A program made the translations under genes and the position numbers. The notes beneath the pieces are model-generated. The model had not been told where the DNA came from. It ran no database searches and worked only from the letters and a program-made list of their open reading frames with translations. Shown here piece by piece: positions 17,299 through 26,321 of a stretch of DNA of 64,000 nt (within the stretch, counting starts at the first letter, position 1; every line of letters starts with the position of its first letter). The stretch comes from Pseudomonas sp. StFLB209 (GTDB lineage Bacteria > Pseudomonadota > Gammaproteobacteria > Pseudomonadales > Pseudomonadaceae), in NCBI RefSeq assembly GCF_000829415.1, contig NZ_AP014637.1, positions 3,117,001-3,181,000 of the forward strand, written 5' to 3'.

Positions 17299-20256
17299 TT
17301 ATTCGCTGTCCAGATGCAGGGGGGTGATGACCTGGCCATCGGCCTGGGCCTTGCCGAGTTGCGCGTCGATGAAGTACACCCGATCATCTTCCAGTCCTGC
17401 TTTGCCCACCAGATAATCCTTGATGCTGCTCGCCCGGTCCTGACCGAGCTCGCGTAACAGCACTTCATTGCTGCTCCAGAACTGCAGCATGGCATTGCGT
17501 AGCTGATTGGTGCGGGCTTCCTGATCAAGCTGTTCCCACTGTGCCGGTGGTTGCTGCTTGAGCCGGGCGCGATAAATGCCTTCGAGCATCGGCGCCTTTT
17601 CGTCTTCCGGCACCTGCAACAGGCTGGCGTTGGCCGGGACCTTGTCACCGCGGCGCTGCATGATCTTGTAGTAGGTCAATTGATACTCACGCTCCAGACG
17701 CTGGCGTGCGATCAAAGGGCCGTCACTGCTTTGGGCACTGGTGCCCTCGATTTCCAGACGCAGTGTCGGACGCTCCTTGAGGGCCGCGGCGAGTTTGTCG
17801 AGCGCCTGTTGCGCTGTACCTGACAAGCTGCTGGCGCCAGGCGCAAACTGGATACTGCCCAGATCCTGCGAGCCACCACCGGCCACCAGCCCACCGATAA
17901 ATTTGAACGGCGACTGGGCGGCGCGTACCACCAGATTGCGCAGGGTCTGCCAGACAATCGGCATGACACTGAACTGCGGGTTATTCAGGTCACCCTCCAC
18001 CGGCAGCTCCAGAGAAATCCGCCCTTGGGGATCTTTGAGCAGTGCCACCGCCAGCCGAATCGGCAGGTCCAGGGCATCCGGGCTGTCGACCCTCTCGCCC
18101 AACTGCAACTGTTCGACCAGCACCGTATTCTCGGCCTTGAGCCGGCCTTCGCTGATTTGATAATGCAGGTCGAGGTTCAGCCGGCCCTTGCGGATGCGAA
18201 AGCCTGCGAACTTGCCCGAGTAAGGGGTCAGCGTGGTCAGTTCGACGCGTCTGAAACTGGTCGCGATGTCCAGGCTGGACATCGGGTTGAACGGATTGAG
18301 GCTGCCGTGGATGACCACCGGGGCGTAGCGGTCGACCTTGCCCTGGATGTTGACGGGGGCCGGCTTGTTGTGGCTGTTATCGATCGGGCCGATCCGGCCG
18401 TTGAGTTGTTGCACGGCGGTAGCGAAGTTCGGCGTCAGGGTGAAGTCAGCGAAGTACGCCGAGCCATCATTGATGTTCACTTCCCCGACCCGGATACCCA
18501 GCGGCTTTTGCGCGCTGGCGCTGGCGCTGCTTTTGCTGCGGGTAGCGGTTTTTGGCTCGGCCGGCTGTGGGATCAACAAGTCATCGACGTTGGTGGTGCG
18601 GTCTTCGTTGATCATGAAGCGCGCATAGGGTTGCTGCAGATCGACCCGGTCGATGGACAGGCTTTGCCCATGCTGATAGTTCAGGCCGCCCAGCAGCAGT
18701 TGCTGCCATTTGACGAAGTCACGCTGCTTGAGCGTGTCGAGGGCGTGCAACTGATTGACCTGCGCCTTGCCGGTGACGCTCAGGGCCAGCGGCTCGGTGC
18801 TCTTGAGATCCACTGCCAGGTCGCTACCGAGCATGCCGCTGCGCAGTTCCAGACGGATGAACGGGCTGATATAGGCTTGAGCGATGCGCAGGTCGAGGTC
18901 TTCACTGGTGACATTGAGCCTGGCGCTGACCGGGGCCAGATTCACTTCGCCGGCGGCGGTCAGCTTGCCTTGCTTACCCAGGCCGGTATCGAGCCTGACC
19001 TTGAAGGGCGACTTGTTCAGGCTGTCGAAATTTTGCAGGTCGAGATTCAGCGGGCCCAGTTCCAGAGCAACGGGGTCGCTTGGCACCCGGTCGGCGAGAT
19101 GGACCTGATAGTTGCGCAGTTGTACATCGCGCACCAGCACCTGCCAGGGCCGCGAAGCTTCAGCGGGTTTGCCCGGTGCGACTGGCGCCGCAGGCTCGGC
19201 TGCTTTGTCGTCAGCGGCGGGTTTGGCGGCGGCGGGCTTTTTGGGGGCAGGCTGGCCGGCGAACAGTTTCTGCCAGTCCAGTTGCCCGTCTGCTTCACGG
19301 GCCGCCCAGGTTTCCAGTTTCTGGCTGCGCACTTTACCGACTACTACCTGCTGCTTGACCAGATCCAGGCTTGTGTCACTGACCTCCAGGTTTTGCAAAC
19401 GCACCAGTGAACGGCCATCTGGGGCGTTGAGTGCCAGGGCCGTCACGTTTGCCCGGATGTTGCTCAGTTGCAGCTCAGTGTTCTTGGCCAGATTCAATTT
19501 GTAGCCGGTTTCCAGGCTCAGTCGGCCATCCTGCAATGCCAGCGGCACGGCGTCACGTACATAGGGCCACCAGAGTTTCATCTTGCTGTCGGTGACCTTG
19601 AGGGTGCCTTCGGAGGCAATCGGCGCCAGGCTGAAGCGGCCCTGCCAGTCGATCTGCCCGCCATCAGGGCCGGCCGCCACCAGGGTGGCATCAGTATTGT
19701 CTTCAGGCAGGGTGCTGAGATTTTTCAGTTCCAGGTTCAACTGGTCGTAGAGAAACTCGATCGGCTCGCCGGGACGCAGGTCACGAAAGTGCAGGTAGCC
19801 ATCGACCAGCCTGATGCGGTCAATGCGCAGGGCAAAGGGCTTGCCAGCAGGTTCGGCTGCAGGCGATGGCTCAGTGGCAGGCAGCTTGAACAACTGCGTG
19901 AGGTTCAATTGGCCGCTCTTGTCGAACAGCAGTTCGGTCTTCGGCTTTACCAGCTCGACGTCAAGCAAATGCAGGGCACCGCTCCACAGGCTGTCGATCT
20001 GCAGGTTGGCGTAGAGCTTTTCCAGGGCTACCTGCTCCTGGCCCGGTGTGCCGATATTCAGCCCCCAGAGCTTGAGTTCCAGGCTGTAGGGGTTGAACTC
20101 CAGGCGCTCGATGCGGGCCGGTACGCTGGCGTACTCGGCCAGTTGCTGATTGGCAATGCGCAGGGCGATGCCCGGCAGGATAAAAAAGCCCAGCAGGCTG
20201 TACAGCACGAAGACCGCCACCAGGGCGCCAATAATACGTTTAAGACCTTTGGGCAT
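17299..20256 (-). CDS. DUF748 / AsmA-like envelope protein
   Basis: 985 residues. One N-terminal membrane segment (about residues 8-33, IIGALVAVFVLYSLLGFFILPGIAL) is followed by a long periplasmic beta-rich region of the DUF748 type, with repeated short blocks such as FSLAPIASEGTLKVTD and PYSGKFAGFRIRKGRLNLDLHYQI. A low-complexity Ala/Pro/Lys linker lies near 338-370. The C-terminal part has an OmpA-like stretch (FAPGASSLSGTAQQALDKLAAAL). AsmA/YhdP-class proteins are thought to bridge the envelope for lipid transport, and this one may do the same; no substrate can be inferred. No partner gene beyond DUF2845 is obvious. Confidence 0.85.
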   Translation of the reverse strand: MPKGLKRIIGALVAVFVLYSLLGFFILPGIALRIANQQLAEYASVPARIERLEFNPYSLELKLWGLNIGTPGQEQVALEKLYANLQIDSLWSGALHLLDVELVKPKTELLFDKSGQLNLTQLFKLPATEPSPAAEPAGKPFALRIDRIRLVDGYLHFRDLRPGEPIEFLYDQLNLELKNLSTLPEDNTDATLVAAGPDGGQIDWQGRFSLAPIASEGTLKVTDSKMKLWWPYVRDAVPLALQDGRLSLETGYKLNLAKNTELQLSNIRANVTALALNAPDGRSLVRLQNLEVSDTSLDLVKQQVVVGKVRSQKLETWAAREADGQLDWQKLFAGQPAPKKPAAAKPAADDKAAEPAAPVAPGKPAEASRPWQVLVRDVQLRNYQVHLADRVPSDPVALELGPLNLDLQNFDSLNKSPFKVRLDTGLGKQGKLTAAGEVNLAPVSARLNVTSEDLDLRIAQAYISPFIRLELRSGMLGSDLAVDLKSTEPLALSVTGKAQVNQLHALDTLKQRDFVKWQQLLLGGLNYQHGQSLSIDRVDLQQPYARFMINEDRTTNVDDLLIPQPAEPKTATRSKSSASASAQKPLGIRVGEVNINDGSAYFADFTLTPNFATAVQQLNGRIGPIDNSHNKPAPVNIQGKVDRYAPVVIHGSLNPFNPMSSLDIATSFRRVELTTLTPYSGKFAGFRIRKGRLNLDLHYQISEGRLKAENTVLVEQLQLGERVDSPDALDLPIRLAVALLKDPQGRISLELPVEGDLNNPQFSVMPIVWQTLRNLVVRAAQSPFKFIGGLVAGGGSQDLGSIQFAPGASSLSGTAQQALDKLAAALKERPTLRLEIEGTSAQSSDGPLIARQRLEREYQLTYYKIMQRRGDKVPANASLLQVPEDEKAPMLEGIYRARLKQQPPAQWEQLDQEARTNQLRNAMLQFWSSNEVLLRELGQDRASSIKDYLVGKAGLEDDRVYFIDAQLGKAQADGQVITPLHLDSE

Positions 20257-20365
20257 TGGTGCAGCGCTCTCTCTGGCAGGAGGTGCTTGGAGTATGGCAT
20301 GCGCTTTCGGTTCACAAGCCAGTGCCGACCAGCTTTGTAGGAAAATTCCCTATATTTGCCTGCCT

Positions 20366-21382
20366 TCAGAACTGCAGAACCAGGGTTTTGAGCGGTGGCT
20401 GATTATCCAGTGACGGAAAATCATCGGCCGGTCGGATGACTTGCCACTCGCGCACGGGGCGTCCGGCCTTTTCCGCGCAACGCAGCACCTGTTCTTGCCA
20501 TTCATCTATCGGCACCTTGGCAAGGTTGTTACAGCAGATCAGCACGCCATCTTCGGCAGTCGCCAGCAGTGCCGGTTTGAGCAGACTTTGATAATCACGC
20601 CACAGATCGACCGTACCAAAGGCGCTCTTGGCCCAGGCGGGCGGGTCGAGTAGAACCAGGTCATATTGGCGTGGCAAAAGACGCGGATAGGCTGGCAGCT
20701 TCTGCCCGCGCCGGGCGGTGACCGGCAGGCCCGCCAACTGACGGATCGCCGGAAAGTAATCGGACTGGATGAACTGCATCGGTGGCAGTTGCGGATTGAG
20801 CGTGCCGTTCTCACGACCGACGGCCAGGTTGCCCTCGGCGAAATCCAGGTTGCACACCTCGCGGGCGCCGCCGGCTGCTGCGCTGAGGCCGACCCCGCAG
20901 GTATAGGCGAACAAATTCAATACACTCTTGCCGGCGCTGTGTTGGCGCACCCAGCTGCGGGCATTGCGCAGGTCGAGAAACAGCAGCGGGTCCTGGCCTG
21001 CGTGCCGGGCACGGACCCGGTACTTCAAGCCGCCTTCATGGCCGACGCCATCCTGCAAGGCCGCTTCGCTGGCCTGAAATACACTGTCTTGGCGATCAAT
21101 CCTGGAGTTGCCGCCCGAGCGGTCGTTGTACACCGGCAGCAGTTCAAGCCCAAGATGGCGCTGGACGGTATCGATCAACCCCGGTACGACATCGCTCGCC
21201 AGGCTTTCATGGAAGCTCTGAATCAGCAGTTGGGGGCCGTAGCGGTCGATGGTCAGACCCGCGGCACCTTCCTGGCTGCCATGGAACAACCGGTAGCAAT
21301 CGGTGCCTTGCGCATGCAGTTCAGCCAGCAGCGCTTGACGACGGTCGAGGGCGACGCTGAGCGCCTGGTTCAGGAAGGACAT
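20366..21382 (-). CDS. Class I SAM-dependent methyltransferase (RlmI-like)
   Basis: 338 residues. The catalytic half has motif I VLNLFAYTCGVGLSAAAGGA (about residues 152-171), a motif II-like acidic stretch (VCNLDFAEGN) and motif IV DLVLLDPPAWAKS (about 241-253), the pattern of RlmI/RlmK-type rRNA methyltransferases. The N-terminal half resembles the RNA-binding part of this family but lacks an obvious PUA domain. It probably methylates an RNA base with S-adenosylmethionine; the exact target is not readable. It stands alone on the reverse strand, 95 bp from DUF1523 and separated from it by a hairpin. Confidence 0.8.
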   Translation of the reverse strand: MSFLNQALSVALDRRQALLAELHAQGTDCYRLFHGSQEGAAGLTIDRYGPQLLIQSFHESLASDVVPGLIDTVQRHLGLELLPVYNDRSGGNSRIDRQDSVFQASEAALQDGVGHEGGLKYRVRARHAGQDPLLFLDLRNARSWVRQHSAGKSVLNLFAYTCGVGLSAAAGGAREVCNLDFAEGNLAVGRENGTLNPQLPPMQFIQSDYFPAIRQLAGLPVTARRGQKLPAYPRLLPRQYDLVLLDPPAWAKSAFGTVDLWRDYQSLLKPALLATAEDGVLICCNNLAKVPIDEWQEQVLRCAEKAGRPVREWQVIRPADDFPSLDNQPPLKTLVLQF

Positions 21383-21437
21383 GCAAAGCGCCTCGGGCAG
21401 GAACAGGAATGAGGCGCGGGAGTTTATCAGTTACGCA

Positions 21438-21465
21438 GCCGGCACGGAGGGCTCTGCGTGCCGGC
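21438..21465 (-). terminator. Hairpin between DUF1523 and methyltransferase genes
   Basis: GCCGGCACG/CGTGCCGGC, a 9-bp perfect stem with a 10-nt loop just downstream of the DUF1523 stop. No T-run is seen on either strand, so it may slow or process the transcript instead of fully terminating it. Confidence 0.4.
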
Positions 21466-21477
21466 ATGCAGGAGCGG

Positions 21478-22023
21478 TCAGCTGCGAACCACGCCATCGA
21501 CACGTGGCTTGCGCACCCGGCGGCGGATGAAGAGGGCGCTGAACAGCACGATCAGGATCAGCACCGTGAAGAACACGGTGTTGAACACCGGGAAGGGCTC
21601 GTCACGGCTGCTGGTCGACTCAACGGCGGTGATGTTGGGGAACATCGACAGGATCTGGATACGCCAGCCGTAATGACGGATCAGGACCAGTTGCTGTGCG
21701 TCACGCGAGTAGCCCTGGGCCTTGGCCTGCAGGTCGGCCGAGTCGAACTTGAAGTACCACGGGAAGCTCCAGCCGGTGTCTTCGTTGCGGTAAACCACGA
21801 CTTTCTTGGTTTGCGGGTCTTCGGTGTTAATGAAGTAAACGTCACGGGTCGGGCCGTCTGCCGGATTCTCGGCGTTGATCACGCCGTCAGCGTCCATGCG
21901 TTTGACTTCAACGCCGGTGACCAGCACCACATCATGCCGTGGCAGCAGGTAATGCAGGCTCAGTGCGCCCACGCCCACAACCAGAAAAACCACCAGCCAG
22001 ATCGACCGTCTGAGCCACTTCAT
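21478..22023 (-). CDS. DUF1523 family membrane protein
   Basis: 181 residues. An N-terminal membrane segment (about 7-27, IWLVVFLVVGVGALSLHYLLP) and a C-terminal one (about 147-166, VFFTVLILIVLFSALFI) followed by a basic tail flank a periplasmic domain. The domain has the DUF1523 pattern HDVVLVTGVEVKRMD near its start, then RDVYFINTEDPQTKKVVVYRNEDTGW and the WRIQILSMFPNI segment. Function is unknown. It is divergent from the ATP-grasp gene that begins the Ter locus, sharing a 158-bp intergenic region. Confidence 0.8.
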   Translation of the reverse strand: MKWLRRSIWLVVFLVVGVGALSLHYLLPRHDVVLVTGVEVKRMDADGVINAENPADGPTRDVYFINTEDPQTKKVVVYRNEDTGWSFPWYFKFDSADLQAKAQGYSRDAQQLVLIRHYGWRIQILSMFPNITAVESTSSRDEPFPVFNTVFFTVLILIVLFSALFIRRRVRKPRVDGVVRS

Positions 22024-22070
22024 GTCATTGTCCTCTTTGAAGAATTGCTTGAGTGTCAGGAATCTGCGGC

Positions 22071-22083
22071 TTTCTACTAGAAA
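22071..22083 (+). promoter_or_regulatory. Palindrome in the divergent DUF1523/Ter-locus region
   Basis: TTTCTA-C-TAGAAA is a perfect 6-bp inverted repeat with a 1-nt centre, 48 bp from the DUF1523 start and 99 bp from the ATP-grasp start. It may be an operator for one or both genes. I see no clear -35/-10 pair near it. Confidence 0.3.
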
Positions 22084-22181
22084 TCGCGCGACTTTGCTTG
22101 AATTCCAGTATTTTGCAGCAAATCAGTTATTACAAAATTCGACAAGGCCATCACGGATGGCTGCAAACGACGGAGAGTTGC

Positions 22182-23180
22182 ATGATCTGGTTCCTGGAAG
22201 GGCAGTCCAGCCAACGTGAAATCATCATGGGCGCACGCGAAGCCTTGCCAGCGTCGGTACGTATCGTTGCCTCGCATCGCCAGGAGCGTCCGGAGATCAC
22301 CAGCCAGGCTGACATCGCCCTGCGCGAACCCCATAACAGCGCCGAGCGGGTCGACTGGGTGATCAGCACGGCCCGGCAACTGGGGGTAAAGGTCGTGGTG
22401 GCCGGACGCATTGGCAGTGTTTATGAAAACCATCGTCAGCGTTTCGCTGAAGCCGACCTCGATCTGGTCACCGGCGGCCTGTCGCCGCAAACCTTCCACA
22501 GCGTAGACGACAAGAGCTGTTTTACCGCCGCCGCCGAGCAGGCCGGGCTGGCCTGTATACCGGGCATCACGGTAACCAATGCCGAGCAATTGCAAGAGGC
22601 CTACGCCGCGTTGAGTGTTTACGGTGAGGTATGCATCAAGCCAACGGTCGGCATCTTTGGTCATGGCTTCTGGCGCTTCAAGGACGGCGTTGACGCGTTC
22701 CGCTGTTTTGCCAACCCTGATGCGCGTGAGACCACCTTCGACGCTTATCTGCAGGCCTACCGGCAACCTGGCGAGCGCCCTGCGATGTTGGTCATGCCGT
22801 ACATGGCGGGCAGTGAGTGTTCGGTGGACCTGATCTGTGAAGGCGGCAAGGTGATTACCGGGGTCGGCCGGCGCAAGCAGGGCCTGCATCAGAGTTTTGA
22901 ACGCGATACGCCAGCGGTGCAGCTGGCGATGCAGGCAGCCGAGCACTTCGGCTGCGACGGCCTGGTCAATGTCCAGACCCGCGATGACGCGCAGGGCAAA
23001 CCGCACCTGCTGGAAATCAACCCGCGTTACTCCGGCGGTATCGGTTATACCCGTGAAACAGGCGTCAACTTGCCCGGTATTTTTGCGTGTCGACGTCTCG
23101 GCCTGAAAGAACCGGAAACAAATTGGTTGCCAAATATGCGCGTGAAGGCCATTACGGTGGCTGTACGGGCTCTCGCGTGA
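22182..23180 (+). CDS. ATP-grasp enzyme of the Ter locus
   Basis: 332 residues, start MIWFLEGQSSQREIIMGAREAL (ATG 22182, GGAGAG 5 bp upstream); upstream in-frame ATGs have no ribosome binding site. The central/C-terminal ATP-grasp fold is visible: CIKPTVGIFGHGFWRF (nucleotide-binding Lys and glycine loop), VMPYMAGSECSVDLICEGGKV, and the metal-binding LLEINPRYSGGIGYTRETGVN (E and N ligands). ATP-grasp enzymes make peptide-like or amide bonds through acyl-phosphates. It is the first gene of the Ter-associated biosynthetic block, where such an enzyme is known to recur; the substrate is unknown. Confidence 0.85.
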   Translation: MIWFLEGQSSQREIIMGAREALPASVRIVASHRQERPEITSQADIALREPHNSAERVDWVISTARQLGVKVVVAGRIGSVYENHRQRFAEADLDLVTGGLSPQTFHSVDDKSCFTAAAEQAGLACIPGITVTNAEQLQEAYAALSVYGEVCIKPTVGIFGHGFWRFKDGVDAFRCFANPDARETTFDAYLQAYRQPGERPAMLVMPYMAGSECSVDLICEGGKVITGVGRRKQGLHQSFERDTPAVQLAMQAAEHFGCDGLVNVQTRDDAQGKPHLLEINPRYSGGIGYTRETGVNLPGIFACRRLGLKEPETNWLPNMRVKAITVAVRALA

Positions 23181-23238
23181 TCGTAAATAATAGATTTTTA
23201 CTATTAGTCAGTCTTTCAGCCCATCAAGGAGGACCGGT

Positions 23239-24381
23239 ATGAAAGTGCTGGCACCTGGCGCAAACATCGCTCTTGCCAATGCCCGCTGCTCCTGGAATCT
23301 GGAGAGCGGCAAGGCTTCGGTTTTCGGCGACTTTGCCGCCGTTGCGCTGCTGCCTGTCAACGAGAAGCGCCAGCCTACCGGCGACGCCGCGTTGCTGCAT
23401 GATGAGCAGCGCTGGATGGAATGGAGCGGCGGCCCGGAAAACGTCGGCTGCACCTTGACCCTCAACAGCCTTCCGGGCGGCAGCGACCGGGTGCTGTTGA
23501 TGGTTTATGTCTATGCAGCGGCCGGCCCGGTCAGTGAAGTCAACAGCCTGGCCCTGCAGATCGACAACGACATCGAGTATCGCCTTGACCTGCGCGACAA
23601 CGGCGAAGCCTCGATCATCATCGGTGAGTTCTATCGCCGCAATGAGCAATGGAAATTTCGTGCCCTGAGCGAAGGCTCGGCCTATGGCCTGGCAGCATTC
23701 GGGCGCAACATCGGCCTGACGGTCAGCGATTACCACCCGCGGCGCGGTGCCAATAGCGGTGGCCAGAACGAACCGCGACATCAGTCAGCGACCGGCACGG
23801 CATTCGTGGTGGGGCCGGCGCACTTGATGACCTGCGCGCATGTCATCGAAGACATGAGCGTACTGCATATCAGCTCTCTGGAAGGCCGCTACAAGGTCGA
23901 ACCGGTGGTGGTTGACCGACGCAATGACATTGCCTTGCTGCGCGTGCAGGGGGCTTCGCCGCTCCACTCATTGCCGTTTCGCGAAGGGCCGGGCTGCGAG
24001 GCGGGTGACAATGTCGTTGCACTGGGCTATCCGCTGGCGTCGATTTCCGGTGGCAGCCTGCAGGTCACCCAAGGCGGTATTTCCAGCCTGTTCGGCCTGC
24101 ACAGCGATGCCAGCCTGTTGCAATTCACCGCACCGATCCAGCCTGGCTCCAGTGGCAGTCCACTGTTTGACAGCGGCGGCGCGGTGGTCGGCATGGTCAC
24201 CTCCAGCGTGCCGGACGCACAGAATATGAACTTTGCAGTCAAATCCGCGCTGCTGGTGGCGTTTCTACAAGCCTGTCGGGTACCAACGACGTTGCTGCGC
24301 CCGGAAAGAACCTACAGCACAACTGAAATATCCCGTACCGCACAGTCGGCGTTATGGCTGGTCGAAGCCTCCCGTAGCTGA
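23239..24381 (+). CDS. TerD-domain / trypsin-like serine protease fusion
   Basis: 380 residues. Residues 1-165 are a TerD-type beta domain (MKVLAPGANIALANARCSW, FYRRNEQWKFRALSEGSAYGLAAFGRNIG), but without the acidic DNRTGxGxGDDE calcium loop. Residues about 185-350 are a trypsin-2/DegP-like protease: TCAHVIED with His201, NDIALLRV with Asp230 and PGSSGSPLFD with Ser305, a complete triad. There is no signal peptide, so it is probably cytosolic, and no PDZ domain. AAGGAGG precedes the ATG. It sits second in the Ter operon and may cut a target when TerD partners sense stress; the target is unknown. Protease fusions to TerD domains are uncommon compared with free TerD proteins. Confidence 0.88.
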   Translation: MKVLAPGANIALANARCSWNLESGKASVFGDFAAVALLPVNEKRQPTGDAALLHDEQRWMEWSGGPENVGCTLTLNSLPGGSDRVLLMVYVYAAAGPVSEVNSLALQIDNDIEYRLDLRDNGEASIIIGEFYRRNEQWKFRALSEGSAYGLAAFGRNIGLTVSDYHPRRGANSGGQNEPRHQSATGTAFVVGPAHLMTCAHVIEDMSVLHISSLEGRYKVEPVVVDRRNDIALLRVQGASPLHSLPFREGPGCEAGDNVVALGYPLASISGGSLQVTQGGISSLFGLHSDASLLQFTAPIQPGSSGSPLFDSGGAVVGMVTSSVPDAQNMNFAVKSALLVAFLQACRVPTTLLRPERTYSTTEISRTAQSALWLVEASRS

Positions 24382-24436
24382 CTCCGATTGGTCGGTACAC
24401 CCCGATACACTTGCTTCTCCAACCAGGATTTGATCG

Positions 24437-25570
24437 ATGAACAGCCGTCAGGCGCTTCCCCAACCGACCATGCTGCATGCCCAATTGATGCGTGGACGCC
24501 TCGATGTGACGGTGGATGCCTCCTCCATTGCCCCTGATTCGCTGTTCGGTTTTGCCGAGCGGCGTAACCCCAAGCGTGCCTTTCTGTTCGTCTCGCGAGT
24601 ACTGGGCCGGCACATTCCTGTGCGCCCGGCGGTCATGCAGCAGAGTTTCGAAGACCTTGCAGCGCGGATTCCTGCGGACCTGCCGGGGCCGGTCCTGATC
24701 ATCGGCATGGCAGAGACTGCCGTCGGCCTTGGTGCCGGGGTGCACCGCGCCTACAGCCAGGCCCGCGACGATGTGCTGTACATGGTCAGCACCCGGCATC
24801 CAACTGGTACTGAGTTGTTCGCCCGTTTCGAAGAAGAGCACAGCCATGCCAGTGCTCACCTGATTCACCAGCCTGTCGACCCGGACCTGCGTGAAATGAT
24901 GCTTGCCGCGCTTTCGCTGGTGCTGGTCGATGACGAAGCCTCGACCGGCAAGACCTTCATCAATCTACATCACGCGCTGGTCGAGGCCGGCCTGACGCGT
25001 ATCGAGCGATTGGTGACCTGTGTGCTGACCGACTGGTCGGCAGGGGCGGTCAGCCGCAGCGCGAACGTGCAGACCGAGCAGGTTTCGCTGCTGCAGGGTA
25101 ACTATCACTTTGCCGAAGACCCTGAGGCGCCATTGCCTGAAATGCCTCAGGTAGGCACCGTGGCGGCGGGTGACTGGTCATTGTCGGCAGATAATGACTG
25201 GGGCCGCCTGGGCGTGCGTTCGGTCAACGACAGCCTGGCGCCGGACCTGCAAGTCAAGGCCGGGGAGAAAATCCTTGTTGTAGGCACCAGTGAGTTTGTC
25301 TGGCGGCCGTTCCTGCTGGCTGAGCGGCTGGAGCGGGCCGGTGCCGATGTGCATTTCAGCTCCACCAGCCGGTCGCCGATTGCTTTGGGCCATGCCATCG
25401 GGCATGCCTTGTCGTTCGCTGACAACTACGGGCTGGGGATTCCCAATTTTCTCTACAACGTCCGCCCCGGGCACTACGACCGGGTACTGATCTGCACCGA
25501 AACACCGGCTCAGGCCGTCGCGGCCGAACTGGTCGAAGCACTCAATGCCGAGGTCATCTGTGATGAGTAA
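24437..25570 (+). CDS. Ter-locus phosphoribosyltransferase with TRSP-type C-terminus
   Basis: 377 residues. The N-terminal part has a type I PRTase core: PVLIIGMAETAVGLGAGVHRA (about residues 84-104) and the PRPP loop SLVLVDDEASTGKTF (about 158-172, acidic pair then STGKT). The C-terminal part (about 245-377) fits the TRSP domain found next to these enzymes, with VVGTSEFVWRPFLLAERLE and STSRSPIALGHAI, and the YGLGIPNFLYNV segment. It should transfer or remove a phosphoribosyl group in the predicted nucleoside-like pathway. Its stop overlaps the HAD gene start by 8 bp. Confidence 0.83.
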   Translation: MNSRQALPQPTMLHAQLMRGRLDVTVDASSIAPDSLFGFAERRNPKRAFLFVSRVLGRHIPVRPAVMQQSFEDLAARIPADLPGPVLIIGMAETAVGLGAGVHRAYSQARDDVLYMVSTRHPTGTELFARFEEEHSHASAHLIHQPVDPDLREMMLAALSLVLVDDEASTGKTFINLHHALVEAGLTRIERLVTCVLTDWSAGAVSRSANVQTEQVSLLQGNYHFAEDPEAPLPEMPQVGTVAAGDWSLSADNDWGRLGVRSVNDSLAPDLQVKAGEKILVVGTSEFVWRPFLLAERLERAGADVHFSSTSRSPIALGHAIGHALSFADNYGLGIPNFLYNVRPGHYDRVLICTETPAQAVAAELVEALNAEVICDE

Positions 25571-26321
25571 TCCACGCCCTCTGATTCTCGTCGACCTTGA
25601 CGACACGCTGTTTCAGACCGCGCGCAAGACCGCGCCGGGTATCGAAAAGCACCCTGCGACCGTGGATATCAGCGGTAACCCCAACGGCTACATGACCAAC
25701 GTGCAGCAATCGTTCGTCAACTGGATGCTGGCCAATGCCGACGTGGTGCCGGTGACCGCCCGCAGTGTCGAGGCCTACAGCCGGGTAAAGCTGCCATTCA
25801 CGCAGGGCGCCATCTGCTCGCATGGCGGGGTGATGCTCGATGCCGGCGGCCGAGTGGATCAGGACTGGAACGAGCAGATGAAGCAAACCCTGGCGGGCTA
25901 TCAGATGCGTTTGCACGAGCTGTGCGCCGCGACCCTGGCGATTGGTCAGGAACTGGGTTTTTCGTTGCGCGGCTGGGTGGTGGAGGAGGCGCGCCTGTTC
26001 CATTACGTCGTCACCAAGCACAACGAAAGCGACGACCGGATCCTTGAGCGGGTGCTGGCTGAAGTTCAGACCCGTGGCCTGCTCGACGGCATGCATGTGC
26101 ATGGCAATGGCAACAACCTGGCATTCCTGCCCGATGGTCTGGCCAAGCGCTATGCCGTGCAGGAATGGTTGCGCCGCGACCGGGCGGTGCATGGCGAGCG
26201 CCCGGTATTGGGCTTTGGCGACAGCATCACTGACCTGGACTTCATGAACGAATGTCACTGGTGGGCAACCCCGGCCCGCAGTCAGTTGGCCCGGGTGTTT
26301 CTGGAGGCGACCGGTGAGTAA
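25563..26321 (+). CDS. HAD-family phosphatase of the Ter locus
   Basis: 252 residues, start MSNPRPLILVDLDDTLF (ATG 25563), overlapping the PRTase stop. HAD motif I is LVDLDDTLFQT (nucleophile Asp and acid/base Asp), a Thr of motif II lies in DVVPVTARS, and motif IV is FGDSITDLDFM (about 219-229). The size and cap type resemble Cof/sucrose-phosphatase-like HADs. It probably removes a phosphate from the pathway intermediate made by the neighbouring PRTases. Its last 8 bp overlap the next gene, so translation is tightly coupled. Confidence 0.85.
   Translation: MSNPRPLILVDLDDTLFQTARKTAPGIEKHPATVDISGNPNGYMTNVQQSFVNWMLANADVVPVTARSVEAYSRVKLPFTQGAICSHGGVMLDAGGRVDQDWNEQMKQTLAGYQMRLHELCAATLAIGQELGFSLRGWVVEEARLFHYVVTKHNESDDRILERVLAEVQTRGLLDGMHVHGNGNNLAFLPDGLAKRYAVQEWLRRDRAVHGERPVLGFGDSITDLDFMNECHWWATPARSQLARVFLEATGE

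Noticed and set aside
18025..19410. 461-codon forward frame opposite the DUF748 gene
   Set aside because: Shadow frame; the reverse-strand product has a membrane anchor and family blocks, the forward one has none.
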